A stretch of 64,000 nucleotides of DNA from Rhodococcus tibetensis (GTDB lineage: Bacteria; Actinomycetota; Actinomycetes; Mycobacteriales; Mycobacteriaceae). This document shows, one piece after another, positions 18,120 through 27,082 of the stretch. A program made the translations under genes and the position numbers. The notes below the pieces were generated by a model. It searched no databases. It was not told the DNA's origin and was given only the letters and a program-made list of their open reading frames with translations. Numbering within the stretch: position 1 is the first letter of the stretch; every line of letters begins with the position of its first letter. The stretch lies in contig NZ_JANFQF010000017.1 in assembly GCF_024438035.1 (NCBI RefSeq), positions 60,716-124,715 on the forward strand, written 5' to 3'.

Positions 18120-18758
18120 ATGACCCGCGAACCGAAGCAGGACCGTAGCCGGGTCACGCGTGAGCACCTCCTCGAAGTCACCATCGACTGCCTCGCCGAA
18201 CTCGGGTGGGGCGCCACTACCGTCAGCCTGGTCGCGCAGCGCGCCGGGGTGTCGCGTGGTGCGACTCAGCACCATTTCCCCACGCGGGAAGACCTCATCA
18301 CCGCTGCGCTCGAGGTGATGTTCGACGCGCGGATGGAACAGGCCCGGCGGGAGGCCACCGATTTGCCGTCGGGCGCCGGCCGCACCGAGGCGGTGGTGAC
18401 GCGTCTCGTCGACTACTACACGGGCACTCTCTTCAAGGCGGCGTTACAGGTGTGGACTGCCGCCGCTGCCGATCCGGAACTGCGGGCGCGGATCGTGCCC
18501 CTCGAGGAGCGCTTCGGACGTGTCGCCCACCGCACCGCCGTCGAGCACTTCGGCTTCGACGACTCCGACCCGGTGGCGCACCGCCTCGTGCAGGCAACCT
18601 TGGACCTTGCTCGCGGGCTCGGCCTTGCCGACGTACTCACCGACGACTCGAAACGCCGTGCAGAGGTAGTACGTCAGTGGGCCGCACAACTCGATGCCGC
18701 GCTCCCGCGGGGCACTGGGGCAGTCGAGCCGACACTCGACGCGGTGGCAGTCGACTGA
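18120..18758 (+). CDS. TetR-family regulator of the atu-like operon
   Basis: A 212-residue TetR protein: DNA-binding head REHLLEVTIDCLAELGWGAT and VAQRAGVSRGATQHHFPTRE, then a ligand-binding domain with EVMFDARMEQARREA. The double histidine QHHF at the end of the recognition helix is common in regulators of acyl-CoA catabolism. A good Shine-Dalgarno sequence (GAGAGGAAG) precedes the ATG. As the last gene of the operon it is the obvious candidate for its local repressor, sensing an acyl-CoA intermediate; this is inference from position. Confidence 0.87.
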   Translation: MTREPKQDRSRVTREHLLEVTIDCLAELGWGATTVSLVAQRAGVSRGATQHHFPTREDLITAALEVMFDARMEQARREATDLPSGAGRTEAVVTRLVDYYTGTLFKAALQVWTAAAADPELRARIVPLEERFGRVAHRTAVEHFGFDDSDPVAHRLVQATLDLARGLGLADVLTDDSKRRAEVVRQWAAQLDAALPRGTGAVEPTLDAVAVD

Positions 18759-18796
18759 CCGGGCGCACCGCGGCGGGATCGGTAGAGTCAGCGTTC

Positions 18797-19321
18797 ATGG
18801 GCAGGAAATGGGGAGTGCTCGCCGCGGTAGGTGTCGTGGCTGCCCTGGCCGGGTGTGGGGGCGGCGACGGCTCCGGGACGGATACTGCTGCCCCGCCTTC
18901 CACCGGGCAGATCACGGACCCGGGGCCGTTCTTCGGGCAGTGCGGCTCCGTCACCGACGACGAAGTGTCGAAAGCGTTCGGCATGCCGTCGTTCACGGGC
19001 GTCACCCGCAACTCCGTCGGCTGCGAATGGGAAACCGCAGGAATCGGCGGCCCCAGCGTGACGTTCTCCTGGTACCGAGGCAGTCCCATCGGTCGAGAAC
19101 GAGCAGGATCGGAACTGATCGGCAGGCCGGCCACCGACATCGATGTCCGGGGACACCCCGGCTTCATCGCTTCCTCGGAGGGGATTCTGTGCGAACTCGG
19201 TGTGGAGTTCGGCGGCGACTTCATCCACTGGTCGGTGATGTATGCGGACGTCCAACCGGCGGCCGACCCGTGCAAGGTCGCGCGGGACCTCGCCGAACTC
19301 AGTGTGTCGAGGGCCAAATGA
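18797..19321 (+). CDS. DUF3558-family lipoprotein
   Basis: A 174-residue secreted lipoprotein. The signal peptide ends in the lipobox AALAGC, so the mature protein is anchored by Cys22 to the outer face of the cytoplasmic membrane. The mature part has four further cysteines (GQCGSVTDDEV, GCEWETAG, ILCELG, DPCKVARDLAEL), spaced as in the DUF3558 family, of which the mycobacterial LprB and LprC are members as far as I recall. Function is unknown. The next gene overlaps by four bases and encodes a paralogue, so the two are made together. Confidence 0.8.
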   Translation: MGRKWGVLAAVGVVAALAGCGGGDGSGTDTAAPPSTGQITDPGPFFGQCGSVTDDEVSKAFGMPSFTGVTRNSVGCEWETAGIGGPSVTFSWYRGSPIGRERAGSELIGRPATDIDVRGHPGFIASSEGILCELGVEFGGDFIHWSVMYADVQPAADPCKVARDLAELSVSRAK

Positions 19322-19875
19322 GCGGGGGAGTGGTGAGCAGCGTACGTCGGCGCTCGGCCAGGGCAACGGCCGCGATCGTGTCGGTGGTCGGGCTGATCGC
19401 GGGTTGTGGATCGTCGATCCAAGGCTCACCCAGGCCCGAAGGTGCCTCGTCCACCGGTGACACGGAGAAGTTCACCGCCCTTCTCGAGGAGTGCGACGCG
19501 GTCGCCGACGAACAGATCGCCGAGACCGTCGCCGCCGACGCCATCGAGCGCGGCTTCTTCGGCGCAATCTGCCGATGGGACGCCGTCGGGGCCAACGGTC
19601 CGGTGAAGATTACCTTCAACTGGTTCGAGACCGGTTCGCTCGACACCGAGAAGGCGACGGGCGAGGACTTGGGTTACAAGGTGGAGTCGTCGACCATCCA
19701 GGGCCGCAGAGCCGTGGTGATGCGACCACCGGACGATCCCGGAGCCTGCGGGGTGAGCGTCGGCTCGCCGTCTTCGGGTGTGGTCGGCTGGTGGGTACAG
19801 TTCACTGCCGCTGCGGCGGATCCCTGCGCGGCGGCGTCTACCCTCGCCGATCTGACGCTCAACCTGAGCAGCTAG
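19318..19875 (+). CDS. DUF3558-family lipoprotein, second of a tandem pair
   Basis: A lipoprotein of up to 185 residues, paralogous to the previous one: lipobox GLIAGC, then LLEECDAVADEQIAETVA, ICRWDAVG, GACGVSVG and DPCAAASTLADL, with matching cysteine positions. Charged residues (VRRRSAR) before the hydrophobic core fit a signal peptide. The start ATG 19318 gives an ATGA overlap; GTG 19333, preceded by GGGGGA, would remove five residues and is equally credible. A pairwise role in the envelope is likely but unknown. Confidence 0.78.
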   Translation: MSGGVVSSVRRRSARATAAIVSVVGLIAGCGSSIQGSPRPEGASSTGDTEKFTALLEECDAVADEQIAETVAADAIERGFFGAICRWDAVGANGPVKITFNWFETGSLDTEKATGEDLGYKVESSTIQGRRAVVMRPPDDPGACGVSVGSPSSGVVGWWVQFTAAAADPCAAASTLADLTLNLSS

Positions 19876-20239
19876 TGTGCTCGCACTCGACCGAAAGCCC
19901 TCCCTGTCGCGCCGCAGCCATTACCACCGCCCGCCCACTTTGACCTTCCGGCGCGCCGCCGGGTATCGTTGTGGGTCGTGTCCGGCATGCCCGGACCGAT
20001 CTGTGTGCCTAGCGAGGTATTGCCGTGCGCGCGTTCGTGCAGTTTCACTGCATGGAACGAGCATCCGGCTGCCTGTGTGGGGGTATGCGACACACCCGAC
20101 CGTGGGGTGCGTGCACGTCACGCATCGTCGATCGAGTGCGGGGCAGTAGCTTCCTTGCCCCAACTGCTAGATCCCTAATTTCAGAACAGCCAAGGTTGCT
20201 TGTCCAGAGCAGTCTGTTCAACACGAAGAAAGCCGGTAA
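19876..20239 (+). promoter_or_regulatory. str operon promoter and long rpsL leader
   Basis: TTGACC at 19940-19945 and TATCGT at 19964-19969, separated by 18 bases, form a good housekeeping promoter that would start transcription near 19976. This leaves a leader of about 260 bases before rpsL. The leader contains short self-complementary runs (GTGTG/CACAC around 20077) but no convincing terminator or riboswitch. No protein-coding gene was recognised in it. Confidence 0.6.
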
Positions 20240-20614
20240 ATGCCAACCATCAATCAGTTGGTCCGCAAGGGCCGCCGCGACAAGACCGCCAAGGTCAAGA
20301 CGGCAGCTCTGAAGGGCAGCCCGCAGCGTCGTGGCGTGTGCACCCGCGTGTACACCACCACCCCGAAGAAGCCGAACTCGGCGCTCCGTAAGGTCGCGCG
20401 TGTGCGCTTGACCAGTTCCGTCGAGGTCACCGCTTACATCCCGGGTGAAGGCCACAACCTGCAGGAGCACTCGATGGTGCTCGTCCGCGGTGGTCGTGTG
20501 AAGGACCTCCCCGGTGTGCGCTACAAGATCATCCGCGGCTCCCTCGACACCCAGGGTGTCAAGGGTCGCAAGCAGGCACGCAGCCGCTACGGCGCCAAGA
20601 AGGAGAAGAGCTAA
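20240..20614 (+). CDS. rpsL: 30S ribosomal protein S12
   Basis: A 124-residue S12 of full length with the invariant blocks [19 protein letters not shown] and [10 protein letters not shown]. Lys43 and Lys88, the positions at which substitutions give streptomycin resistance, are both wild type. S12 sits at the decoding centre. Its stop overlaps the rpsG start by one base (TAATG). Confidence 0.99.
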   Translation: MPTINQLVRKGRRDKTAKVKTAALKGSPQRRGVCTRVYTTTPKKPNSALRKVARVRLTSSVEVTAYIPGEGHNLQEHSMVLVRGGRVKDLPGVRYKIIRGSLDTQGVKGRKQARSRYGAKKEKS

Positions 20615-21084
20615 TGCCACGTAAGGGCCCCGCTCCGAAGCGCCCGCTCATCAACGACCCGGTCTACGGTTCGCCCCTGGTGACGCAGCTCGTCAACAAG
20701 ATCCTTATGGACGGCAAGAAGTCCACCGCCGAGCGCATCGTCTACCAGGCGCTCGAGCAGGCACGCGAGAAGACCGGCACCGATCCGGTCGTCACCCTCA
20801 AGCGCGCTCTGGACAACGTCAAGCCTGCCCTCGAGGTTCGCAGCCGCCGTGTCGGTGGCGCCACCTACCAGGTGCCGGTCGAGGTCCGTCCGGGCCGTTC
20901 CACCACCCTCGCACTCCGCTGGCTTGTGACCTTCTCGCGGCAGCGTCGTGAGAAGACGATGGTCGAGCGTCTTGCCAACGAGCTCCTCGATGCCAGCAAC
21001 GGCCTCGGTGCCGCTGTCAAGCGCCGTGAGGACACGCACAAGATGGCTGAAGCCAACAAGGCATTCGCCCACTACCGCTGGTGA
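20614..21084 (+). CDS. rpsG: 30S ribosomal protein S7
   Basis: A 156-residue S7, the primary 16S-binding protein of the small-subunit head, of the usual bacterial length. Characteristic segments: [26 protein letters not shown] and [18 protein letters not shown] precedes its start, and it is translationally coupled to rpsL. Confidence 0.99.
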   Translation: MPRKGPAPKRPLINDPVYGSPLVTQLVNKILMDGKKSTAERIVYQALEQAREKTGTDPVVTLKRALDNVKPALEVRSRRVGGATYQVPVEVRPGRSTTLALRWLVTFSRQRREKTMVERLANELLDASNGLGAAVKRREDTHKMAEANKAFAHYRW

Positions 21085-21092
21085 CGTCACGT

Positions 21093-21122
21093 CGGAGCAG
21101 TCACCTCACCGTGACTGCTCCG
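21093..21122 (+). terminator. Perfect 12-bp hairpin between rpsG and fusA
   Basis: CGGAGCAGTCAC pairs exactly with GTGACTGCTCCG across a six-base loop (CTCACC). It lies ten bases after the rpsG stop and has no T-run. It may attenuate transcription or stabilise the upstream message, setting the ratio of ribosomal proteins to elongation factors. Confidence 0.6.
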
Positions 21123-21246
21123 GCGCCGTTGCTACGTCGGGCCCTACCCGGGCCCGGCTGATCTACAACTCGAGACAATGGCCCCGCTGGTGGAACACCG
21201 GGGAGGCCGACACCCGATACACGAGCTACGAGCGGGGAAGAATCCT

Positions 21247-23349
21247 GTGGCACAGGAAGTGCTGACCGACCTGAACAAGGTCCGCAACATCGGCATCATG
21301 GCGCACATCGATGCCGGCAAGACCACCACCACCGAGCGCATCCTGTTCTACACCGGTGTCAACTACAAGATCGGTGAGACGCACGACGGTGCGTCGACGA
21401 CGGACTGGATGGAGCAGGAGAAGGAACGCGGCATCACGATCACCTCCGCCGCGGTGACCTGCTTCTGGAACAACAACCAGATCAACATCATCGACACCCC
21501 CGGTCACGTCGACTTCACCGTCGAGGTGGAGCGTTCGCTCCGCGTGCTCGACGGCGCTGTTGCCGTGTTCGACGGCAAGGAGGGCGTCGAGCCTCAGTCG
21601 GAGCAGGTGTGGCGTCAGGCCGCCAAGTACGACGTTCCGCGCATCTGTTTCGTCAACAAGATGGACAAGATGGGCGCGGACTTCTACTTCACGGTCCAGA
21701 CCATCATCGATCGTCTCGGTGCGAAGCCGCTCGTCCTTCAGCTGCCGATCGGCGCCGAGGACGACTTCGACGGTGTCGTCGACCTGGTCGAGATGCGGGC
21801 CATCACCTGGCGCGGTGTCGTGCCGACCGGTGCCGAGCCCACCATCGAGGAAATCCCCGCGGATCTGGCCGACAAGGCTGCCGAGTACCGCGAGAAGCTG
21901 CTCGAGACGGTTGCCGAGTCCGACGAAGCTCTCATGGAGAAGTACTTCGCCGGCGAGGAGCTCTCCGTCGAGGAAATCAAGGCTGCCATCCGCAAGATGA
22001 CGGTCGCGTCCGAGCTGTACCCGGTGCTGTGTGGTTCCGCGTTCAAGAACAAGGGCGTTCAGCCCATGCTCGACGCAGTCATCGACTACCTGCCGAACCC
22101 ACTGGACATCGGCGAGGTCCAGGGTCACGCCCTGGGCAACGAAGAAGAGATCCTCACGCGTAAGCCGAGCAAGGAGGAGCCGTTCTCGGCTCTGGCCTTC
22201 AAGATTGCTTCGCACCCCTTCTTCGGCAAGTTGACGTTCGTCCGCGTGTACTCCGGCCGGATCGATCCGGGCGCCCAGGTCATGAACGCGACCAAGGGCA
22301 AGAAGGAGCGCATCGGAAAGCTCTTCCAGATGCACGCCAACAAGGAGAACCCGGTCGACGAGGCTGTGGCCGGCCACATCTACGCCATGATCGGTCTGAA
22401 GGACACCACCACCGGTGACACCCTCTGCGATCAGGGCAGCCCCATCGTGCTCGAGTCCATGAGCTTCCCGGACCCGGTCATCCAGGTCTCGATCGAGCCC
22501 AAGACCAAGTCTGACCAGGAGAAGCTGGGCACCGCGATCCAGAAGCTCGCCGAAGAGGACCCGACGTTCTCCGTCGAGCTCGACGAGGAGACCGGCCAGA
22601 CCGTCATCGGCGGCATGGGCGAGCTCCACCTCGACATCCTCGTCGACCGCATGCGTCGCGAGTTCAAGGTCGAGGCCAACGTCGGCAAGCCGCAGGTCGC
22701 CTACCGCGAGACCATCACCAAGAAGGTCGAGAAGCACGACTACACCCACAAGAAGCAGACGGGTGGATCGGGCCAGTTCGCCAAGGTGATCATCGCGCTG
22801 GAGCCGTTCGTCGGCGAAGACGGTGCCACCTACGAGTTCGAGAACAAGGTCTCCGGCGGTCGTATCCCGCGCGAGTACATCCCTTCCGTGGATGCAGGCG
22901 CGCAGGACGCGATGCAGTACGGCGTCCTTGCCGGCTACCCGCTGGTGAACTTGAAGCTGTCGCTGCTCGACGGTGCATACCACGACGTCGACTCGTCGGA
23001 AATGGCCTTCAAGGTTGCCGGTTCGCAGGCACTGAAGGAAGCCGCCCGCAAGGCCGGCCCGGTCATTCTCGAGCCGCTCATGGCTGTCGAGGTCACCACA
23101 CCCGAGGAATACATGGGTGACGTGATCGGCGACCTGAACTCCCGCCGTGGCCAGATCCAGGCCATGGAGGAACGCAGTGGTGCCCGTGTCGTGAAGGCGC
23201 TGGTTCCGCTCTCGGAGATGTTCGGATACATCGGTGATCTGCGGTCGAAGACCCAGGGCCGGGCGAACTTCTCCATGGTGTTCGATTCCTACGCAGAGGT
23301 TCCCGCGAACGTCTCGAAGGAAATCATCGCCAAGGCGACCGGCGAGTAA
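21247..23349 (+). CDS. fusA: Elongation factor G
   Basis: A 700-residue translocase GTPase with all G motifs: [15 protein letters not shown] (G1), the switch region [19 protein letters not shown] (G3), NKMD (G4), followed by domains II to V ending in the usual [11 protein letters not shown]. It drives tRNA-mRNA translocation on the ribosome. The start is GTG 21247 ([12 protein letters not shown]), with a purine-rich GCGGGGAAG upstream. A 162-base spacer with a hairpin separates it from rpsG. An FBP-type EF-G-binding protein is encoded at 51800-52288 in this window. Confidence 0.98.
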   Translation: MAQEVLTDLNKVRNIGIMAHIDAGKTTTTERILFYTGVNYKIGETHDGASTTDWMEQEKERGITITSAAVTCFWNNNQINIIDTPGHVDFTVEVERSLRVLDGAVAVFDGKEGVEPQSEQVWRQAAKYDVPRICFVNKMDKMGADFYFTVQTIIDRLGAKPLVLQLPIGAEDDFDGVVDLVEMRAITWRGVVPTGAEPTIEEIPADLADKAAEYREKLLETVAESDEALMEKYFAGEELSVEEIKAAIRKMTVASELYPVLCGSAFKNKGVQPMLDAVIDYLPNPLDIGEVQGHALGNEEEILTRKPSKEEPFSALAFKIASHPFFGKLTFVRVYSGRIDPGAQVMNATKGKKERIGKLFQMHANKENPVDEAVAGHIYAMIGLKDTTTGDTLCDQGSPIVLESMSFPDPVIQVSIEPKTKSDQEKLGTAIQKLAEEDPTFSVELDEETGQTVIGGMGELHLDILVDRMRREFKVEANVGKPQVAYRETITKKVEKHDYTHKKQTGGSGQFAKVIIALEPFVGEDGATYEFENKVSGGRIPREYIPSVDAGAQDAMQYGVLAGYPLVNLKLSLLDGAYHDVDSSEMAFKVAGSQALKEAARKAGPVILEPLMAVEVTTPEEYMGDVIGDLNSRRGQIQAMEERSGARVVKALVPLSEMFGYIGDLRSKTQGRANFSMVFDSYAEVPANVSKEIIAKATGE

Positions 23350-23439
23350 CCTCGGTTCCAGCCGGCCGAAAGCACGACCCAGTAATAACAACCGCACTGC
23401 TGCATACCGCAAGCATCAATCAGTCCAGGAGGACACACA

Positions 23440-24630
23440 GTGGCGAAGGCGAAGTTCGAGCGGACGAAGCCGCACGTGAACATCGGCACCATCGGTCACG
23501 TCGACCACGGCAAGACCACGCTGACCGCGGCCATCACCAAGGTTCTGCACGACGCGTACCCGGATCTCAACGAGGCCTCGGCCTTCGACGAGATCGACAA
23601 GGCTCCTGAGGAGAAGGCTCGCGGTATCACGATCAACATCTCGCATGTTGAGTACCAGACCGAGAAGCGCCACTACGCGCACGTCGACGCTCCCGGTCAC
23701 GCCGACTACATCAAGAACATGATCACCGGTGCGGCCCAGATGGACGGTGCCATCCTCGTGGTCGCCGCCACCGACGGCCCGATGCCCCAGACGCGTGAGC
23801 ACGTGCTGCTCGCCCGCCAGGTCGGCGTGCCGTACATCCTCGTCGCCCTGAACAAGGCCGACATGGTGGACGACGAAGAGATCATCGAGCTCGTCGAGAT
23901 GGAGGTCCGTGAGCTCCTCGCTGCGCAGGAGTTCGACGAGGAAGCTCCCGTCGTCAAGGTCTCCGCTCTGAAGGCGCTCGAGGGCGACCCGGAGTGGACC
24001 AAGAACATCCTCGAGCTCATGGCTGCGGTCGACGAGTCGATCCCGGACCCGGTCCGTGAGACCGACAAGCCGTTCCTCATGCCCGTCGAGGACGTCTTCA
24101 CGATCACCGGTCGTGGCACCGTCGTCACCGGTCGTATCGAGCGTGGCTCGGTCAACGTCAACGAAGAGGTCGAGATCGTCGGCATCAAGGAGACGGTCAC
24201 CAAGACCACGGTCACCGGTATCGAGATGTTCCGCAAGCTCCTCGACTCGGGCCAGGCCGGTGACAACGTCGGTCTGCTCGTGCGTGGTATCAAGCGCGAA
24301 GATGTCGAGCGTGGACAGGTTGTCGTCAAGCCCGGCACCACCACCCCGCACACCGAGTTCGAGGGCCAGGCGTACATCCTGTCCAAGGACGAGGGCGGCC
24401 GCCACACGCCGTTCTTCAACAACTACCGTCCGCAGTTCTACTTCCGTACCACGGACGTGACGGGCGTTGTGACGCTCCCCGAGGGCACCGAGATGGTCAT
24501 GCCCGGTGACAACACCGAGATGTCCGTCAAGCTGATCCAGCCCGTCGCCATGGACGAGGGCCTGCGCTTCGCGATCCGCGAAGGTGGCCGCACCGTCGGC
24601 GCCGGCAAGGTCACGAAGATCAACAAGTAG
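23440..24630 (+). CDS. tuf: Elongation factor Tu
   Basis: A 396-residue EF-Tu with [22 protein letters not shown] and NKADMVDD, then the two barrel domains ending [12 protein letters not shown]. It brings aminoacyl-tRNA to the ribosome. The start is GTG, preceded by AGGAGG. The last gene of the str operon, followed by a strong terminator. Confidence 0.99.
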   Translation: MAKAKFERTKPHVNIGTIGHVDHGKTTLTAAITKVLHDAYPDLNEASAFDEIDKAPEEKARGITINISHVEYQTEKRHYAHVDAPGHADYIKNMITGAAQMDGAILVVAATDGPMPQTREHVLLARQVGVPYILVALNKADMVDDEEIIELVEMEVRELLAAQEFDEEAPVVKVSALKALEGDPEWTKNILELMAAVDESIPDPVRETDKPFLMPVEDVFTITGRGTVVTGRIERGSVNVNEEVEIVGIKETVTKTTVTGIEMFRKLLDSGQAGDNVGLLVRGIKREDVERGQVVVKPGTTTPHTEFEGQAYILSKDEGGRHTPFFNNYRPQFYFRTTDVTGVVTLPEGTEMVMPGDNTEMSVKLIQPVAMDEGLRFAIREGGRTVGAGKVTKINK

Positions 24631-24670
24631 GCATCCGCCTGCCTGTGATCGACTGATTCAGCGCACTACA

Positions 24671-24716
24671 CGCCAGTGGCGCTCATCCTCTGGGATGGGC
24701 GCCACTGGCGTTTTCG
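24671..24716 (+). terminator. Rho-independent terminator after tuf
   Basis: CGCCAGTGGCGC pairs perfectly with GCGCCACTGGCG. The hairpin is extended inward by a T-G wobble and CATCC/GGATG around the four-base loop TCTG, giving an 18-pair stem, followed directly by TTTTCGT. This is unusually strong and marks the end of the str transcript. It also lies just beyond the end of the convergent YciI gene. Confidence 0.9.
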
Positions 24717-24731
24717 TCCTACCTCTGCGCA

Positions 24732-25004
24732 TCAGCGGAAGCTCAACACGTCCCACTCCCGGATGCCGCCGGGGATTGCGATTCCCTCGAGGACGAAGGG
24801 ATCGTTCGCGATGAATTCCTCGGCTTGCTCCCTGCTCGCAAAGAGGGCCATCGACCCGTTTGTCACGGGGTCGTCGAACGGGCCGATACTCAGCAGGCCA
24901 CCGCGGGCCGCGAACTCGTCGAGGTACGCCCGGTGACGTGGGTAGACGTCGGGGATACGCGCTGCGCTGTTCGGATCGGTCGCATAGAACACCACATACT
25001 CCAT
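24732..25004 (-). CDS. YciI-family protein
   Basis: A 90-residue single-domain protein of the dimeric alpha-beta barrel fold. YVVFYATDPN opens the fold, YPRHRAYLDEFAARG carries the conserved histidine, and FIANDPFVLEG the conserved aspartate of the family. Homologues resemble muconolactone isomerase, but their reaction is generally unknown. It stands alone, convergent with tuf. Confidence 0.85.
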   Translation of the reverse strand: MEYVVFYATDPNSAARIPDVYPRHRAYLDEFAARGGLLSIGPFDDPVTNGSMALFASREQAEEFIANDPFVLEGIAIPGGIREWDVLSFR

Positions 25005-25040
25005 GGATTCGAACGTACTGAGTGCGCTGGGTGCCGCGGG

Positions 25041-25619
25041 TCAGCTCTCGGAATTTTGTGCCGGTTGATCGGCACGGTCGAGGTGGAGCAAAATTTGAGT
25101 GGCTACTGGGTTGTCGCCGACCGTCGCCGCGATCCAGGCGGCGAGGTCTTCCGATCTACGGGTGAAATCGGAGAGATCAATCGTCGGGTCGGCGGTCACG
25201 ACGACGGAGAGGGTGGGTAGTCCGCGTTCGTTCACTGCCCGCGCACGTGTCTGCCGCACTCCCGGGTATCGCGCAAGTTCACTCGACACGCCGCTGGCGA
25301 GCGACCCGAGGTCCACGGTGACGAAGGTTCCGGAGTCGCGGTCCGGCACCGCAACGGGTGCGGTGCGCCGCCTGGTGAGATCGAGAGCCAACAGCACGGT
25401 TCCGAACAGCACACCCCCGACGACCGTTGCGGCGAGCGCCCACGCCCACCACTTCTCCTCGGGCAACGAGGTGACCCGTGCGCGGTCGTAATGCGACACC
25501 CACTCCCGGACGATCGGTACGCCGAGGTCCCACGCGATGGCGTAGGCGCCGAGTCCGAAGAGGATGAGCCCCACGAGAAGAACGATCACACGGTTGACGG
25601 CGGCGCTGCGATGGGTCAT
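25041..25619 (-). CDS. AmaP-like membrane protein of the Gls24 cluster
   Basis: A 192-residue protein with two N-terminal membrane spans (about residues 9-30 and 58-80) joined by an external loop, then a cytoplasmic domain with VTADPTIDLSDFTRRSEDLA. The architecture matches alkaline shock membrane anchor proteins (AmaP), which tether Asp23-type proteins to the membrane. It is the last gene of the five-gene Gls24 cluster and overlaps the preceding gene by four bases. The assignment rests on topology and context more than on motif identity. Confidence 0.65.
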   Translation of the reverse strand: MTHRSAAVNRVIVLLVGLILFGLGAYAIAWDLGVPIVREWVSHYDRARVTSLPEEKWWAWALAATVVGGVLFGTVLLALDLTRRRTAPVAVPDRDSGTFVTVDLGSLASGVSSELARYPGVRQTRARAVNERGLPTLSVVVTADPTIDLSDFTRRSEDLAAWIAATVGDNPVATQILLHLDRADQPAQNSES

Positions 25620-26599
25620 GGCTTCACCTGCACTCGAAGTTCGGGTGCGGTGCCGAGCAGCGAGAGGGTCGGTTCCACCGCTTCGCGGACCGAGATGGCG
25701 ACGTCACCTGCCGAAAACGCCTCGCTGCGCACCACTCGGACAGTGACGTGCTTGCGGTCGACCGTGGTGTGCGCGGACTGCACGCCCGGTGCGGTGTGTG
25801 CGTGGCTGCTGCAATGGCGAGCGAGGTCGGTGGGCCGCAACCAGACGGTCGGTGTGTCGCCGACCCGTAGTGGCAGGTGTGTGCGGGGACGAGGCTTGAC
25901 AGCCGCGACGATGAAGACGACGCCGAGCACGATCGCACTCACTGCGGCTGGGACTATCCACTCCGACCAGTGCAGTCGTCCCAGCCATTCGACGGTGTTC
26001 CGTATCCAGGGCGCATTCGCGAAAGTGCCTCGCAGGATGAGGAGTTCGCGTGCAGAGACGAGTGCGAGGCCGAGAGCTGCGATGGCAATGATGATCGCGG
26101 CGGGGACGGCGGCCGGTGTTGCCCGCGGTGTGTGTGGTCGGGGCGGGACAATGGGCTCGTCCGGAGCACGGGAATCGTCGTCCGAATACGGCGTCTCCGG
26201 TGAACCGTCGTCGTCGGGAGCTGATTCCGTTCCGGCGACCACGATGTTCAGTTCGCACACGGGCATTCCGGTCAGGTCCTCGATGCGACGACTCACCTCC
26301 GAACGGAGACGGCGGCTCAGAATGTCGAGTCGGCACGGCCAGCCCATCGCGATGTAGAGGTTGATTGCGACGGCGTCGGCGCCCGTGGACACGTCGGCGC
26401 GGGGGAGTTCGCGACCGGTGAGGCGGGACAGCCCGCCCGACTGTTTGACGACGCCCGGCACCTGCAGGGCCGCGGCGACGGCAATCTTCACGATGGCGCG
26501 CTCTTTGATCTCCAACTCGCCGCGCAGGCCGGACGCGTCGTAGTCGGCGGCCGCCTGGTCGACACCGGCAGCCGATACGGGAGGGGAGGGTTCAGCCAC
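25616..26599 (-). CDS. Asp23/Gls24 domain protein fused to a DUF6286-type membrane region
   Basis: A 327-residue fusion. Residues about 20-125 are an Asp23/Gls24 domain (LEIKERAIVKIAVAAALQVP and LRSEVSRRIEDLTGMPVCEL). A proline-rich linker follows, then two membrane spans (about 164-185 and 210-235) and a C-terminal domain (VTVRVVRSEAFSAGDVAISV) resembling DUF6286. It combines the envelope-stress scaffold with its own membrane anchor. It overlaps both neighbours, which shows strong translational coupling. Confidence 0.72.
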   Translation of the reverse strand: MAEPSPPVSAAGVDQAAADYDASGLRGELEIKERAIVKIAVAAALQVPGVVKQSGGLSRLTGRELPRADVSTGADAVAINLYIAMGWPCRLDILSRRLRSEVSRRIEDLTGMPVCELNIVVAGTESAPDDDGSPETPYSDDDSRAPDEPIVPPRPHTPRATPAAVPAAIIIAIAALGLALVSARELLILRGTFANAPWIRNTVEWLGRLHWSEWIVPAAVSAIVLGVVFIVAAVKPRPRTHLPLRVGDTPTVWLRPTDLARHCSSHAHTAPGVQSAHTTVDRKHVTVRVVRSEAFSAGDVAISVREAVEPTLSLLGTAPELRVQVKP

Positions 26600-26771
26600 G
26601 GCCGCGGCTTCGGAGGATGGCGCCGAGATCGAGGTGACCGTCGCGGTGGGCCCCGACCGCCATGCCGACCGCGCCGAGGAGGACCGCGAAGACGAAACCG
26701 CTGAATCCGCCGAGGATTCCGGCGATCGCCAGGAGCAACCCGACGACCAGCCCTGTGACTGTACTGTTCAT
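26592..26771 (-). CDS. Small DUF2273-like membrane protein of the Gls24 cluster
   Basis: A 59-residue protein: two hydrophobic helices (about 6-20 and 25-41) and a basic C-terminus (HRDGHLDLGAILRSRGRG). Small membrane proteins of the DUF2273 type are standard members of Asp23/Gls24 clusters. The ATG at 26771 overlaps the preceding gene's stop by four bases, and the end overlaps the next gene by eight, which supports this frame rather than the longer basic one. Confidence 0.7.
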   Translation of the reverse strand: MNSTVTGLVVGLLLAIAGILGGFSGFVFAVLLGAVGMAVGAHRDGHLDLGAILRSRGRG

Positions 26772-27082
26772 TGCGCTTGTCCTGTCTCTGTCAAGAGATC
26801 TTCGATGGTCACGTCGACGGGGACCTCTACCAGCGATTCGACTGCAGCCCGTACTTTTTCGGCGGTATCGACCACATTCGCCGGGTAGCGCACGGCTACG
26901 TGAACGGCGCACGACGCCGGGCCGATGGTCACCCCGGTGACACGCCGGCCAGGCAGGTAGGTAGCGATTTCCCCGAATTGGCCGCCGTGGAGGGCGGCGA
27001 CCCCGGGAGTGGCGAGGACGGCGGCGGCAACTCGTTCCGACAGATCTTCGGTGCCGGTGTCCGGCAGCGGCGACCCTGTCAC
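26768..27082 (-). CDS. Asp23/Gls24-like protein, short form
   Basis: A 104-residue soluble protein with RVAAAVLATPGVAALHGGQ and VRAAVESLVEVPVDVTIEDL, the two helical ends of the Asp23/Gls24 fold with a divergent middle. The stop and start overlap those of the neighbours by four bases. It probably assembles with the long Asp23 protein at the membrane. Confidence 0.68.
   Translation of the reverse strand: MTGSPLPDTGTEDLSERVAAAVLATPGVAALHGGQFGEIATYLPGRRVTGVTIGPASCAVHVAVRYPANVVDTAEKVRAAVESLVEVPVDVTIEDLLTETGQAQ

Noticed and set aside
20077..20102. GTGTG/CACAC pairing in the rpsL leader as a riboswitch or protein-binding site
   Set aside because: Only five pairs with a 12-base loop; too weak to support a named structure.
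19969..20178. Possible leader peptide in the rpsL leader
   Set aside because: Several overlapping frames exist, but none has a good ribosome-binding site or a peptide feature suggesting attenuation.
21226..23412. Minus-strand open frame of 728 codons
   Set aside because: Complete shadow of fusA. The composition (runs of Leu, Asp, Val, Arg) mirrors the EF-G codons.
23416..24405. Minus-strand open frame of 329 codons
   Set aside because: Shadow of tuf.
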